Shown here: positions 18,028-27,773 of the stretch, in pieces
How positions within the stretch are numbered: the stretch's first letter is position 1
How the letters are laid out: each line of letters opens with the position of its first letter
DNA from: Asticcacaulis excentricus
GTDB lineage: Bacteria; Pseudomonadota; Alphaproteobacteria; Caulobacterales; Caulobacteraceae
Assembly (NCBI RefSeq): GCF_003966695.1
Contig: NZ_AP018828.1
Coordinates: forward strand, 588,001 to 652,000
DNA: 64,000 nucleotides
Direction of reading: 5' to 3'
Translations under genes and position numbers: made by a program
Notes under the pieces: model-generated
The model's database searches: none
What the model was told of the DNA's origin: nothing
What the model saw: only the letters and a program-made list of their open reading frames with translations

Positions 18028-18841
18028 CGCGAAACCGAAAAAATCCTCACGTGAACTGCTGTTTCGCATCGCTTCGGCGGCGGTGTTGATCCCGATTGTG
18101 TTGTTGATTATCGCCTATGGCAACTGGGCCTTTCTGCTGCTGCTCAGCGTCGGGGTGGCGTTGCTGGCGATTGAATGGGGCGCGATGGCGGCCCCTCAGT
18201 TGTCGAGCCGCATGGCCGTCGCCATCAGTCTGGCCATTCTGGGCGGGGTGTTTACCGTCTATCTGTTCAACATGCTGGCGGGGTTGGCGGTACTGGCCTT
18301 GGGCGCCATCTGTGCGGGCTTTTATTTCCGCTACCTGAAAGGACCGCACCTCGATGCCGCCTACGGGGCCCTTTACATAGGCTGGCCGGCTCTGGTGCTG
18401 ATCTGGCTGCGTGAGACGCATAACGGCGTCTATTGGGTCTTTTTCGCCTTTCTGATCGCCTGGGCGGCGGACAGTGCGGCCTATCTGGTCGGTAAGCTGG
18501 TGGGCGGACCCAAGCTGTGGCGCAAATATTCGCCCAACAAGACCTGGTCAGGCTTTGCGGGCGGGATGATCGCCGGGATGCTGACCGCCGGGACGCTGGC
18601 CGACATTACCAAGCTCTTTCAGTCGAGTACGGCGGCCCTGATCGTCGGTTTGTTGGTGGCCTTCGCCACCATGGGCGGCGATTTGTGGGAGTCCATGCTC
18701 AAACGTCGCTATGGCGTCAAGGATTCCGGCACGCTGATCCCCGGCCACGGCGGCTTGCTGGATCGGGTGGACGGGCTGATGTTTGCGATCGTCGCCATCG
18801 GCGGTATCCGCTGGCTGGTCATGCTGGGGACCAAGCTATGA
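18011..18841 (+). CDS. cdsA: Phosphatidate cytidylyltransferase
   Basis: A 276-residue membrane enzyme that makes CDP-diacylglycerol from phosphatidate and CTP. About seven hydrophobic helices precede the C-terminal signature: WAADSAAYLVGKLVGGPKLWRKYSPNKTWSG, then MGGDLWESMLKRRYGVKDSGTLIPGHGGLLDRVDGL. The ATG at 18011 is used; TTG and GTG starts 3-4 codons upstream are possible. It overlaps uppS and dxr, so the three are translationally coupled. Confidence 0.95.
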   Translation: MSLPSDAKPKKSSRELLFRIASAAVLIPIVLLIIAYGNWAFLLLLSVGVALLAIEWGAMAAPQLSSRMAVAISLAILGGVFTVYLFNMLAGLAVLALGAICAGFYFRYLKGPHLDAAYGALYIGWPALVLIWLRETHNGVYWVFFAFLIAWAADSAAYLVGKLVGGPKLWRKYSPNKTWSGFAGGMIAGMLTAGTLADITKLFQSSTAALIVGLLVAFATMGGDLWESMLKRRYGVKDSGTLIPGHGGLLDRVDGLMFAIVAIGGIRWLVMLGTKL

Positions 18842-20061
18842 GGCGTATCTCCATCCTCGGTTCGACCGGCTCCATCGGTGTGTCAACGCTGAACCTGATC
18901 GAAGAAACCCTGACGCCCGGCGAAGACTACGAACTGGAAGCCCTGTGCGCCGGACGTAATGCGGCGTTACTGGCCGAGCAGGCGTTGAAATTCCGGCCGC
19001 GTCTGGCGGTCCTGTCCGATGCCTCGCAATGGGCCGATTTCAGCGAACGCATGAAGGGCTCCGGTATCGAGATCGCCTGCGGTCCTGAGGCCGTCGAAGC
19101 GGCTGCGGCGCGTCCGGTCGATTGGGTGATGGCCGCCATCGTCGGCATTGCGGGTCTGCGTCCGGTCTGGGCGGCAGCCGGGACGGGGGCCACGGTGGCT
19201 TTGGCCAATAAGGAAAGCCTTGTCTGTTGTGGCCGCTCGCTGATCCTGCGCGCTGAGGCGGCGGGCGGGCGCATTCTGCCCGTCGATTCGGAACACAATG
19301 CCATTTTTCAGGTCTTTGAAGAGGCCGAGCGCGCGCGCATTCGCCGCCTGATCCTCACCGCGTCGGGCGGGCCGTTCCGGGGGCGCCAGCGCGAAGACCT
19401 GGCCCACGTCACCCGCGAACAGGCGCTAAAGCATCCCAACTGGTCGATGGGGGCCAAGATCACCATCGACAGCGCCTCTCTGGCCAATAAGGGTCTGGAG
19501 CTGATTGAGGCGGCCTATCTGTTCGACATGCCGTCCGCTCAGATCGACGTCCTGATCCATCCGCAATCCGTCGTACACAGCCTTGTCGAATATAGCGACG
19601 GTTCGACCTTGGCTCAGATGGGGCCGCCGGATATGCGCGTGCCGATTTCCTACTGCCTCGGCTGGCCGCAGCGCCATAGCTGGTCTGCGCCGCCGCTCGA
19701 TCTGTGCGCCCTTTCGACCCTGACCTTTGAGCGGCCCGATACCGAGGCCTTCCCCATGCTCAGGCTGGCGCGCGAGGCACTGGAGGCCGGCGGGCTGATG
19801 CCGGTCGTCTATAATGCCGCTAACGAGGTGATGGTGCAGGCCTTCCTTGAAGGCCGCATCGCATTCCTCGACATTCCGGCAACGGTCGAAGCCGCCATGA
19901 TGCGGGCGCAATCGCTGTCTATGGCTTTCGGTAATGATTTGCGCCATGATGTCACGCACATCGAGCGGGTGGATGCCGAAACGCGGGCGCAACTGGCCGC
20001 TTCTGGTGAGGCTGCCCGTCGGGCAGCGGGAACACAGGGGCAGGCCTTTTCGCAGGCATGA
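18838..20061 (+). CDS. dxr: 1-deoxy-D-xylulose 5-phosphate reductoisomerase
   Basis: A 407-residue NADPH-dependent enzyme of the MEP isoprenoid pathway. The N-terminal ISILGSTGSIGVSTL binds NADPH. LANKESLVCCG and ILPVDSEHNAIFQ hold metal and substrate residues, and ASGGPFRGR, NWSMGAKITIDSASLANKGLELIEA and HPQSVVHSLVEYSDGS follow. The ATG at 18838 overlaps the cdsA stop by 4 bp; the frame is open much further back, inside cdsA, and is not used. ispDF at 48.7 kb supplies later steps of the pathway. Confidence 0.96.
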   Translation: MRRISILGSTGSIGVSTLNLIEETLTPGEDYELEALCAGRNAALLAEQALKFRPRLAVLSDASQWADFSERMKGSGIEIACGPEAVEAAAARPVDWVMAAIVGIAGLRPVWAAAGTGATVALANKESLVCCGRSLILRAEAAGGRILPVDSEHNAIFQVFEEAERARIRRLILTASGGPFRGRQREDLAHVTREQALKHPNWSMGAKITIDSASLANKGLELIEAAYLFDMPSAQIDVLIHPQSVVHSLVEYSDGSTLAQMGPPDMRVPISYCLGWPQRHSWSAPPLDLCALSTLTFERPDTEAFPMLRLAREALEAGGLMPVVYNAANEVMVQAFLEGRIAFLDIPATVEAAMMRAQSLSMAFGNDLRHDVTHIERVDAETRAQLAASGEAARRAAGTQGQAFSQA

Positions 20062-20082
20062 CGGGATAAAGTACGGACGATA

Positions 20083-21285
20083 ATGATCTTTTATATTCTG
20101 GCCATACCTCTTTTTCTGCTGGTGATCTCGTTGATCGTGACCTTTCACGAACTGGGACATTTCAGCGTCGCCCGCCTGTTTAAAACCAAGATCGAACGCT
20201 TCTCCGTCGGATTCGGTCCCGTCATCTGGTCGAAACGCGACAAGAATGGCGTGCTGTGGTGTCTGAGCGCCCTGCCTTTGGGCGGTTATGTCAAGTTTTC
20301 GGGCGACGAACATGTGTCTTCCATGTCACCCGACGCCGAAGAATTGGAAAAGGCCCGCCGCGCCATCCGTGAGCGCGAAGGGCCGGGCGCGGAAATGGCC
20401 TATTTTCATTTCAAGCCGGTGTGGCAGCGCTTTCTGATCGTGCTGGCCGGGCCGGTGGCCAATTTTGTGCTGGCTATCATCATTTTTGCAGCGGTCTTCA
20501 TGATCGTGGGCAAGGGCATGGCTCCTGGAACCGTCATGGGCTTTTCCGAGCCCAACGGCCCCGGTGCGCGCTCAGGCCTCAAGGTCGGCGATCAGTTCGT
20601 CCGTATTGACGGCCGTGAGGTCAAGACCTCAGAAGACGTGATCATGCTGGTGCGGATGCGCGGCAATGAGTCCGTGCCGGTCGAGGTGCGTCGCGACGGG
20701 CAGATCGTGCGCCTGACGGTTACGCCGGAGCGCCGTCTGATTGCGGAGGTATCGCAGCACGTACCGACCTATGCCGGCGTGCTGGCCGTCAGGATCGGCG
20801 ATGGGGAGCCCCGCACCCCGTGGCCCCACGAAGCCCTGTGGCTGGGGACGCAGAAAACGATCGGCGTGCTTGACACGACCCTGACCTATATTGGCCGTAT
20901 TTTCACCGGAAAAGAAAACGGAGATCAGCTTTCGGGCATTATCGGCATGACCAAGGCGACGGGCGACCTGACCGCCCAGGTCGCCAGCGTCAAATCGACG
21001 CCGGGGCAGATGGCCTTTAACCTTCTGCTGACCCTTTTGCAGATGGCGGCCTTCGTCTCGGTCGGCATCGGGTTTGTGAACCTGTTGCCGATCCCGGTGC
21101 TCGATGGCGGGCATCTCGTCTTTTATACCTATGAGGCCATTGCGCGGCGGCCGCTTAGCGCCACCGTGCAGGGCCTTGGATACAGATTTGGACTTGTGGC
21201 CTTGTTAGGTTTGATGTTGTTCGCTACATGGAATGACATTAACCGTACCGGGCTCATCAAGTTTTTCGGGGGGCTGTTTTCATGA
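20083..21285 (+). CDS. rseP: Site-2 protease RseP
   Basis: A 400-residue intramembrane zinc metalloprotease. The zinc site is HELGH (TFHELGHFSVAR, near residue 24), and the third ligand is in NLLPIPVLDGGHL near residue 347. A PDZ domain lies at about residues 140-225 (GPGARSGLKVGDQFVRIDGREV). In other bacteria RseP cleaves an anti-sigma factor during envelope stress, and its place just before bamA fits that role. The gene is 21 bp after dxr. Confidence 0.95.
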   Translation: MIFYILAIPLFLLVISLIVTFHELGHFSVARLFKTKIERFSVGFGPVIWSKRDKNGVLWCLSALPLGGYVKFSGDEHVSSMSPDAEELEKARRAIREREGPGAEMAYFHFKPVWQRFLIVLAGPVANFVLAIIIFAAVFMIVGKGMAPGTVMGFSEPNGPGARSGLKVGDQFVRIDGREVKTSEDVIMLVRMRGNESVPVEVRRDGQIVRLTVTPERRLIAEVSQHVPTYAGVLAVRIGDGEPRTPWPHEALWLGTQKTIGVLDTTLTYIGRIFTGKENGDQLSGIIGMTKATGDLTAQVASVKSTPGQMAFNLLLTLLQMAAFVSVGIGFVNLLPIPVLDGGHLVFYTYEAIARRPLSATVQGLGYRFGLVALLGLMLFATWNDINRTGLIKFFGGLFS

Positions 21286-21365
21286 CCGGCGCAGATCGGG
21301 AGACATCTCCCGTCCTTTGCCTCCGTTCGTGACGGCCATACATATAAGCGGAACGAAACCTTTCC

Positions 21366-23759
21366 ATGAATAGTCCTGCCTCCACCACTTCCAAGACACA
21401 TGCTTGGACCGTCAGCGTCAGCCTGCTGGCGCTTCTGGCGGCCTCCGCTCCCGCTCTGGCGCAGGAAGCCCCGGCAAGCCCGGCCGCTCAGGCGGCGCCC
21501 GCCCCACAGGTCGCTGTGATCGGGCGAATCAAGGTGGAAGGTAACGAACGTATCGATGCCGCCACCATCATCTCCTACCTGCCGGTGCAGGTGGGGCAAA
21601 CGGTCAACGACCTGCTGATCGACCAGTCGGTGAAGACGCTTTACCGCACGGAACTGTTCTCCGACGTGCAGATCGTCATGAGCGGTAACGAAATGGTCAT
21701 CAGCGTCGTCGAGGCGCCGATCATCAATCAGGTGGTGTTCGAAGGTAACAGCGCCCTGTCCAAGGACAAGCTGCGCGACGAAGTGACGATCCGCCCGCGT
21801 GGCGTTTTCACCAAGGCCAAGGTGCAGGCCGATGTGCAGCGCATTATCGAACTGTACCGTCGCTCAGGCCGTATCTCGGCTACGGTGACGCCGAAGATCG
21901 TCGAACTGCCGCAAAAGCGCGTCGATCTGATCTTTGAAATCGACGAAGGCGTGAAAACCGGCGTCGAAAACGTCAACTTTGTCGGCAACAAGGCCTTCTC
22001 GGATAACGAACTGGCCGGCGTCGTCGTCACCAAGAAGTCGCTGTGGTGGAAGTTCTTCTCGTCGAACGACAACTACGATCCGGATCGTATGGATTACGAC
22101 CGCGAGCAGTTGAAGAAGTTCTACACCAACCGCGGCTATTACGATTTCCGCGTTGTCTCGGCGGTGGCGGAACTGACGCCGGACCGTAAGGACTTTGTCA
22201 TCACCTACACGCTGGACGAAGGCGAAAAGTACAATTTCGGCCGTGTCGTGGTGAAGACCGAAAACGAGAAGCTGAACGGCGAAAACCTGCAACGCATGTT
22301 GCCGATCCAGCCGGGCCAGCTCTATGAAAGCGACCTGATCGAAAAGTCGGTGGATGCCCTGACCTATGCGGCCGGGCAGGCGGGCTTCGCCTTTGTGGAC
22401 GTGCGTCCGCGCGACGAAGGCAATCCGGAAACCAAGACGGTCGATGTGACCTTCAACGTGCGCGAAGGCGCGCGCGTCTATATCGACAAGATCGACATTG
22501 TCGGCAATGCCCGCACACTCGATCGCGTCGTGCGCCGTGAAATGCTCGTTTCAGAAGGCGACGCCTATAACAAGGCCCTGATCGAACGTTCCAAGATGTT
22601 CGTCAATGCGCTGGGCTTCTTCAAGGACGTCGAAATCAAGGAAACGCCGGGTTCGGCCCCTGACCGCACCAATATCCAGGTACAGGTGACCGAGCAGCCA
22701 ACCGGCGAACTGAGTTTCGGGGCGGGCTTCTCCTCCTACGAAAAGTTCATCCTCGACGTCGGCATCACCGAACGCAACTTCCGCGGCCGGGGTCAGAACG
22801 TGCGGGCGCGCGTTTCGCTGGGTTCGATCCAGAAGAATGTCGATCTGTCCTTCACCGAACCGCGCTTTATGGGCCGTGACGTCTCGGCGGGTATCGACCT
22901 CTTCTCAAGCTCGTACAACTATTCGGGCGTCAGCTATTCGTCGAAGACGAACGGTGCGGGCCTGCGTCTGGGCTACAGCCTGAATGGCTATTCCATCCTG
23001 CGCCTGCGCTATAACCTGCGCAGCGACGAACTGACCTATTCGGGTTCGTCGGAATGTGACGCCCTGCAATATAGCTGCGGCAACGGCGTGACCTCCAGCG
23101 TCGGCTACACCCTGTCGTTCGACCGCCGTAACGACTACGTGCTGGCGACGCGCGGCTGGCAGGCCATCCTGCGTCAGGATTTCGCCGGATTGGGCGGTGA
23201 CACGCGCTATGTTCGCTCCGAGCTTGAAGGCCATTGGTATCATGGCTTCCGCAAGGATATGGTCCTGCATCTGCAAGGTATCGCCGGCAACATCACGCCC
23301 GTGGGCGGCGACGCCGTTCGCATCAACGACCGTTTCTTTAAGGGGGGCACCACATTCCGCGGCTTCGAAAATGCCGGTATTGGCCCGCGCGACACCAATT
23401 CGACCTACGCGCTGGGCGGTGAAACCTACGCCATTGGCACCGTCGAACTGGGCATTCCCAACGGCCTGCCCGAACAGTACGGCCTCAAAACCGCTCTGTT
23501 TGTCGATTTCGGTACGCTCGGTGGCATCGATGACCGTCTGAAATATTGCAGCGCCGCTCAGGCGACGCTCGGTAACTGTACGGCCGGTACACGTCTGGAC
23601 TATATCAAGGATGACATGTCGCTGCGCGCTTCGGCGGGGGTGACCATCCGCTGGAAGTCGCCCATGGGGCCGATCCAGTTCGATATCAGCCAGATCCTGT
23701 CGCGCGAAGACTACGATAAGACCGAGACCTTCCGTTTCTCACAATCTACACAGTTTTAA
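21366..23759 (+). CDS. bamA: Outer-membrane assembly factor BamA
   Basis: A 797-residue protein. It has a signal peptide (cleavage near APALAQ, residue 33), an alanine/proline linker, five POTRA domains (about residues 50-440; the first starts at IGRIKVEGNERIDAATI) and a C-terminal beta-barrel. Barrel signatures include LSFGAGFSSYEKFILDVGITERNFRG, RFFKGGTTFRGFENAGIGPRD and ASAGVTIRWKSPMGPIQFDIS, ending in a C-terminal phenylalanine. BamA inserts barrel proteins into the outer membrane. A 7-bp hairpin (21297-21312) lies in the gap after rseP. Confidence 0.97.
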   Translation: MNSPASTTSKTHAWTVSVSLLALLAASAPALAQEAPASPAAQAAPAPQVAVIGRIKVEGNERIDAATIISYLPVQVGQTVNDLLIDQSVKTLYRTELFSDVQIVMSGNEMVISVVEAPIINQVVFEGNSALSKDKLRDEVTIRPRGVFTKAKVQADVQRIIELYRRSGRISATVTPKIVELPQKRVDLIFEIDEGVKTGVENVNFVGNKAFSDNELAGVVVTKKSLWWKFFSSNDNYDPDRMDYDREQLKKFYTNRGYYDFRVVSAVAELTPDRKDFVITYTLDEGEKYNFGRVVVKTENEKLNGENLQRMLPIQPGQLYESDLIEKSVDALTYAAGQAGFAFVDVRPRDEGNPETKTVDVTFNVREGARVYIDKIDIVGNARTLDRVVRREMLVSEGDAYNKALIERSKMFVNALGFFKDVEIKETPGSAPDRTNIQVQVTEQPTGELSFGAGFSSYEKFILDVGITERNFRGRGQNVRARVSLGSIQKNVDLSFTEPRFMGRDVSAGIDLFSSSYNYSGVSYSSKTNGAGLRLGYSLNGYSILRLRYNLRSDELTYSGSSECDALQYSCGNGVTSSVGYTLSFDRRNDYVLATRGWQAILRQDFAGLGGDTRYVRSELEGHWYHGFRKDMVLHLQGIAGNITPVGGDAVRINDRFFKGGTTFRGFENAGIGPRDTNSTYALGGETYAIGTVELGIPNGLPEQYGLKTALFVDFGTLGGIDDRLKYCSAAQATLGNCTAGTRLDYIKDDMSLRASAGVTIRWKSPMGPIQFDISQILSREDYDKTETFRFSQSTQF

Positions 23760-23799
23760 TTTATTCTCCCACAAGACCCACCGAACGAGTTTCCACGCT

Positions 23800-24465
23800 A
23801 TGAAAAAGCAAATCCTTCTCACCGTCGCCGCCCTGTCGGCCACCGCCCTGACTTCGGTCGCTGTTGCCCAGACGCCGGCGCCCGCCGCGGCCCCGGCTCC
23901 GGCGCAGCCCCAAACCAAGCCGGGCCCGGTTATCGCCGGCGTCTGCGTCTATTCGAACGAAGCCGTGATGGCCAATGCCGCTGTCTCCAAGGCCGCCGCT
24001 CAGCGCCTGCAACAGATCAACCAGCAGGCCGAGGCCGAGCTGGAGCCCGATGCGCAGGCGCTGGAAAAAGAGCGTGCCGGTCTCGCCGCTCAGCAAAAGA
24101 CCCTGACCAAGGACAAGTTCGACCCGCTGGCTCAGGCCTTCATGGGTAAGGTCAAGGCCTTCCAGGACAAGGCGTTCATCGTCAATCAGGAACTGGGCCG
24201 TACCGAACAGGACGCCAATGTGAAGGTGGCGCAACTGGTGGCTCCGGCGCTGTCGGCAACTTACGAAAGCAAGAACTGCGGTATGCTGGTTGACCGCAAG
24301 GCGGTTTTGTTCGCCAACCCGGCCATGGACATCACCGCCGACGTGATCAAGAAGCTTGACGATTCGAAGGCCGCGGTTGACATCAAGCGCGTCGTTCTGC
24401 CGGAAGCTGACCGCCAGAAGCTGCTGAAGGCCAAGGCTGAGCAGGAAGCGCAGCAAGGCGGTTAA
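23800..24465 (+). CDS. ompH: OmpH/Skp-family periplasmic chaperone
   Basis: A 221-residue protein with a clear signal peptide (MKKQILLTVAALSATALTSVAVAQ) and a proline/alanine-rich linker. A VCVYSNEAVMANAAVSKAAAQRL start leads into a long helical, coiled-coil segment (about residues 65-150). This is the OmpH/Skp plan, a chaperone that holds unfolded outer-membrane proteins for BamA. It lies 40 bp after bamA and is followed by a strong terminator. Confidence 0.85.
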   Translation: MKKQILLTVAALSATALTSVAVAQTPAPAAAPAPAQPQTKPGPVIAGVCVYSNEAVMANAAVSKAAAQRLQQINQQAEAELEPDAQALEKERAGLAAQQKTLTKDKFDPLAQAFMGKVKAFQDKAFIVNQELGRTEQDANVKVAQLVAPALSATYESKNCGMLVDRKAVLFANPAMDITADVIKKLDDSKAAVDIKRVVLPEADRQKLLKAKAEQEAQQGG

Positions 24466-24513
24466 GTTTTAGGGCCGGTCTGGCTGGCCTTGAAAACTTT
24501 GTAAACATTGAGT

Positions 24514-24568
24514 GAGCCTTGTCCGGCGAAATGTGCGTATGCATAGCTGGACAAGGCTCTGTTTTTTT
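24514..24568 (+). terminator. Strong terminator between ompH and lpxD
   Basis: An 11-bp perfect stem (GAGCCTTGTCC and its complement) with a 24-nt loop, then TGTTTTTTT. It should stop most transcripts leaving bamA-ompH, so lpxD-lpxB probably uses a promoter in the 60 bp that follow. Confidence 0.8.
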
Positions 24569-24627
24569 GAGCTATATGCGACTTTTCGTACTTTTGCTGT
24601 CGTTTGGGTGAGGAGGATTTGCAGGGC

Positions 24628-25641
24628 ATGCCCGATCAAAGATTCTTTGATGTTGCTTCCGAAATCGCCCTTGATGACGTTCTCGGTCTGGCCTTTGCCA
24701 CCGTGTCGTCGGGTGCAGACCTGACGGCGCTTCGTGTGAACGGCTGCGCCCCCCTGTCGGTGGCGGGGCAGGGCGATGCCGCCTATTTCAGCGACCGTCG
24801 CTATCTCGAAAATCTACGTCGCACGCGCGCCGGTTTTGCCTTTGTCCACGAAGCCGATATCGACCATGTGCCTGAGCAAACCGTGGCACTTGTCACCCGC
24901 TCACCGCAGGCGTCGTGGTCACGACTGGCGGCGAAGCTGTACAGTCCGCGTCGCCATGAAGGGCCTCAGGCCATTCACCCCACAGCCCAAATCGAAGAGG
25001 GCGTGACATTGGGGGTAGGGGTCATTGTCGGGCAGGGGGCGGAGATCGGGTGCGGGTCGCACATCGAAGCCTATACCGTCATTGGTCCGGGCTGTCAGAT
25101 CGGACGTAACTGTTACATCGGCGCACACGCGACCATCTATTGCGCTCTGATCGGCGATGGCGTGCATCTGGCGTCGGGTGTGCGAATCGGCGAGGCTGGT
25201 TTTGGTGTTTCGGGCGATCACGAAGGCCTGATTGATGTGCCGCAACTGGGGCGTGTCATCCTTCAGGATCATGTCTCGATCGGAGCGGGAACCTGCGTTG
25301 ATCGCGGGGCCTATGACGACACGGTCATCGGTGAGGCTTCAAAGATCGACAATATGGTTCAGATCGCCCATAACGTTAAACTTGGACGTAACGTCATCGT
25401 CGCGGCCCATTCCGGGCTTTCTGGTTCCGTTCAGGTGGGGGATGGAGCCATGTTCGGGGGCCGCGCGGGCGTGATCGACCATATTGATATCGGGGCCGGG
25501 GCCAAGGTGGCTGCGGGTGCGGTTGTGTTTAAAGACGTCCCTGCGGGACAGATGTGGTCGGGCTTCCCCGCCAGGCCGTCGCGGCAGTTTCTGCGCGAGA
25601 CGGCCTGGCTGAGCAAGGCCGCCACCAAGTATAAGGGCTAA
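24628..25641 (+). CDS. lpxD: UDP-3-O-acylglucosamine N-acyltransferase
   Basis: A 337-residue left-handed beta-helix acyltransferase that adds the second 3-hydroxyacyl chain in lipid A synthesis. An N-terminal uridine-binding domain (about residues 1-110; GQGDAAYFSDRRYLENL) precedes hexapeptide repeats. The catalytic histidine is in VQIAHNVKLGRNVIVAAHSGLSGSV. The ATG at 24628 follows a GGAGG-containing stretch 12-18 nt upstream; an in-frame upstream start at 24604 is less likely. Confidence 0.95.
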   Translation: MPDQRFFDVASEIALDDVLGLAFATVSSGADLTALRVNGCAPLSVAGQGDAAYFSDRRYLENLRRTRAGFAFVHEADIDHVPEQTVALVTRSPQASWSRLAAKLYSPRRHEGPQAIHPTAQIEEGVTLGVGVIVGQGAEIGCGSHIEAYTVIGPGCQIGRNCYIGAHATIYCALIGDGVHLASGVRIGEAGFGVSGDHEGLIDVPQLGRVILQDHVSIGAGTCVDRGAYDDTVIGEASKIDNMVQIAHNVKLGRNVIVAAHSGLSGSVQVGDGAMFGGRAGVIDHIDIGAGAKVAAGAVVFKDVPAGQMWSGFPARPSRQFLRETAWLSKAATKYKG

Positions 25642-25648
25642 GAACAGA

Positions 25649-26146
25649 ATGACCACGGATCAAGGCAGCGAGATGCCGGAAGGCGGGGCACCCGAAACCG
25701 GTATCGACATCAGCTATCAGGAAGTGATGAAGCGGATTCCGCATCGCTATCCGTTCCTTTTGATTGATCGCGGTGAAAACTGGATCAAAAACAAGAGCAT
25801 GGTCGGCATCAAGAACGTCACGTTCAATGAGCCCTTCTTCAACGGCCATTTCCCTGAAAACCCGGTCATGCCGGGCGTTCTGATCATCGAGGCGCTGGGC
25901 CAGACCGGGGCTGTGCTGATGTCGAAGTCGCTGGATGTTTCTGTCGAAGGCAAGACCATTTTCTTCATGGGCGTCGATGGCGTGAAGTTCCGCAGCCCTG
26001 TGCGTCCCGGCGATCAGTTGCGTATGCACGTCGAGGTAACACGTCACCGCGGGGATGTGTTCAAGTTCCGTGGCGAAGCTTTTGTGAACAAAAAAATCGT
26101 TTGCGAATGTGAGTTCGCGGCCATGGTGGTCGAGACGCCGCAATGA
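25649..26146 (+). CDS. fabZ: 3-hydroxyacyl-ACP dehydratase FabZ
   Basis: A 165-residue hot-dog-fold dehydratase of fatty acid synthesis. The catalytic histidine is in [26 protein letters not shown], preceded by [14 protein letters not shown]. An N-terminal extension of about 25 residues is longer than in E. coli. It lies 7 bp after lpxD and overlaps lpxA by 4 bp, which links fatty acid and lipid A synthesis in one transcript. Confidence 0.96.
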   Translation: MTTDQGSEMPEGGAPETGIDISYQEVMKRIPHRYPFLLIDRGENWIKNKSMVGIKNVTFNEPFFNGHFPENPVMPGVLIIEALGQTGAVLMSKSLDVSVEGKTIFFMGVDGVKFRSPVRPGDQLRMHVEVTRHRGDVFKFRGEAFVNKKIVCECEFAAMVVETPQ

Positions 26147-26928
26147 GCATCCACCCGACGGCTATTATCCATGAAGGGGCGCAACTGGGCGAAGGCGTCA
26201 GCGTTGGCCCGTGGTGCATTGTCGGCCCGCAAGCCGTGCTGGGCGACCGCGTAACCCTGCAAGCCAGTGTCGTCATCGAAGGCCATACGGAAATCGGCGC
26301 CGACTGTTACGTACATCCCTTTGCGGTTCTGGGCGGCTCGCCGCAGCATCTGGCGCACAAGGGCGAAGATACCCGCCTTGTCGTCGGTGAACGCAATCAG
26401 ATCCGCGAACACGTCACCATGCATACCGGCACGGTGAAGGGTGGAGGCGTGACAAAGGTCGGCAATGACTGTCTGTTTATGGTCGGCAGCCACGTGGCCC
26501 ACGACTGCGTCGTCGGCAATAATGTGGTGTTGGCCAACAATGCCTCTCTGGGCGGGCACGTAAAGGTCGGTGATTTCGTGTTTCTGGGGGGCCTGTGCGG
26601 CGTGCACCAGTTCGCGCGCATCGGCCGCTACAGCTTTGTCGGCGGCGCGGCCATGGTGACCAAGGACGTCATCCCCTACGGTTCGGTGTGGGGCAATCAC
26701 GCGCGTCTGGAAGGCCTCAATCTGGTGGGGCTGAAGCGTCGCGGTTTCTCGCGCGACCTGATCCTGTCGCTGCGCACGGCCTATCGCATGATGTTCGCAC
26801 CGGAAGGCACGTTTCAGGAGCGTCTGGACGACGTGCTGGAAAACTTCAGCGACATTCCGCAGGTGGTTGAAATCGTTCAGTTCATCCGCGAAGACTCCAA
26901 CCGTCCCATCTGCCTGCCGGTCGAGTGA
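26143..26928 (+). CDS. lpxA: UDP-N-acetylglucosamine acyltransferase
   Basis: A 261-residue left-handed beta-helix enzyme, the first step of lipid A synthesis. It has hexapeptide repeats from residue 1 ([27 protein letters not shown]), the [14 protein letters not shown] loop, catalytic histidine region [10 protein letters not shown], and the C-terminal helical domain from about residue 185 ([26 protein letters not shown]). Confidence 0.97.
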   Translation: MSIHPTAIIHEGAQLGEGVSVGPWCIVGPQAVLGDRVTLQASVVIEGHTEIGADCYVHPFAVLGGSPQHLAHKGEDTRLVVGERNQIREHVTMHTGTVKGGGVTKVGNDCLFMVGSHVAHDCVVGNNVVLANNASLGGHVKVGDFVFLGGLCGVHQFARIGRYSFVGGAAMVTKDVIPYGSVWGNHARLEGLNLVGLKRRGFSRDLILSLRTAYRMMFAPEGTFQERLDDVLENFSDIPQVVEIVQFIREDSNRPICLPVE

Positions 26929-27773
26929 TGGACAAGCTCGGCCTTATTGCCGGCGGCGGGCTGGTGCCGGTCGAAATCGCTCGTTACCTCAAACGCAGCG
27001 GGCGACCCTATTGCGTCATCCGACTGGAAGGGCTGGCGGACACTGAACTGGCGGACCATCCCGGTCACGATATTGACGTTGGCCATTTCCAGAAGATCTT
27101 TGTCGCCCTGGCGCAGGAAGGCTGCCGTGCCGTCTGCATGGTTGGATACGTCAAGCGCCCGGACTTCGATGCCATGCAACGCGACGAGGGCGGGGCGGCG
27201 CACCTGCCAGGCATTCAGGCGGCCGGACGCGGCGGCGACGACTCGCTCCTGCGGCAAGTTGCCCGAGTGTTTGAAAGTCAGGGCTATGCCATAGAGGGGG
27301 CGCACGAGGCCAATCCGGAACTGTGCCTCGAAGAGGGGCTTCAGGCCGGTGAGGCGCCGTCTCCGGAAGCCCGTGAGGATGTGGAAGAGGCCTTTCGCGT
27401 CGCGCACGCGCTTGGGGCGCTGGATATTGGTCAGGCGGCGGTCGTCGCCGGACGAATCACGCTGGCGGTCGAGGCACAGGAAGGCACGGACGCGCTTCTG
27501 AAGCGTGTGGCGACCCTGTCGCCGGTACTTATCGGCACGCAGGACCGGCGCAAGGGTGTGCTGGCCAAGGTGCCCAAACCGATACAGGATTTGCGGCTCG
27601 ACATGCCGACCATCGGCGTGCAGACGGTCGAGGCGGCAGCGGCGGCGGGTCTTTGTGGAATTGTCGGGCAGGCGGGGGCGCTGCTCGTCGTGGACAAGGC
27701 GCGCGTCTATGCCCGCGCCGCCGAACTGGGACTTTTCATCTATGGACACGCCGCCCCCGCTCAAACCGACTAA
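26928..27773 (+). CDS. lpxI: UDP-2,3-diacylglucosamine pyrophosphatase LpxI
   Basis: A 281-residue protein starting [28 protein letters not shown], the LpxI (DUF1009) N-terminal pattern. The C-terminal domain has the hydrolase residues in ARVFESQGYAIEGAH, LDIGQAAVVAGR and PKPIQDLRLDMPTIGVQTVEAAAAAG. LpxI replaces LpxH in many alphaproteobacteria, forming lipid X from UDP-2,3-diacylglucosamine. Its start overlaps the lpxA stop and its end overlaps lpxB by 32 bp. Confidence 0.95.
   Translation: MDKLGLIAGGGLVPVEIARYLKRSGRPYCVIRLEGLADTELADHPGHDIDVGHFQKIFVALAQEGCRAVCMVGYVKRPDFDAMQRDEGGAAHLPGIQAAGRGGDDSLLRQVARVFESQGYAIEGAHEANPELCLEEGLQAGEAPSPEAREDVEEAFRVAHALGALDIGQAAVVAGRITLAVEAQEGTDALLKRVATLSPVLIGTQDRRKGVLAKVPKPIQDLRLDMPTIGVQTVEAAAAAGLCGIVGQAGALLVVDKARVYARAAELGLFIYGHAAPAQTD

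Noticed and set aside
18517-18837. N-terminal extension of dxr into cdsA
   Set aside because: The extension overlaps the conserved cdsA signature in another frame. The Dxr N-terminal motif ISILGSTGSIG begins just after the ATG at 18838.
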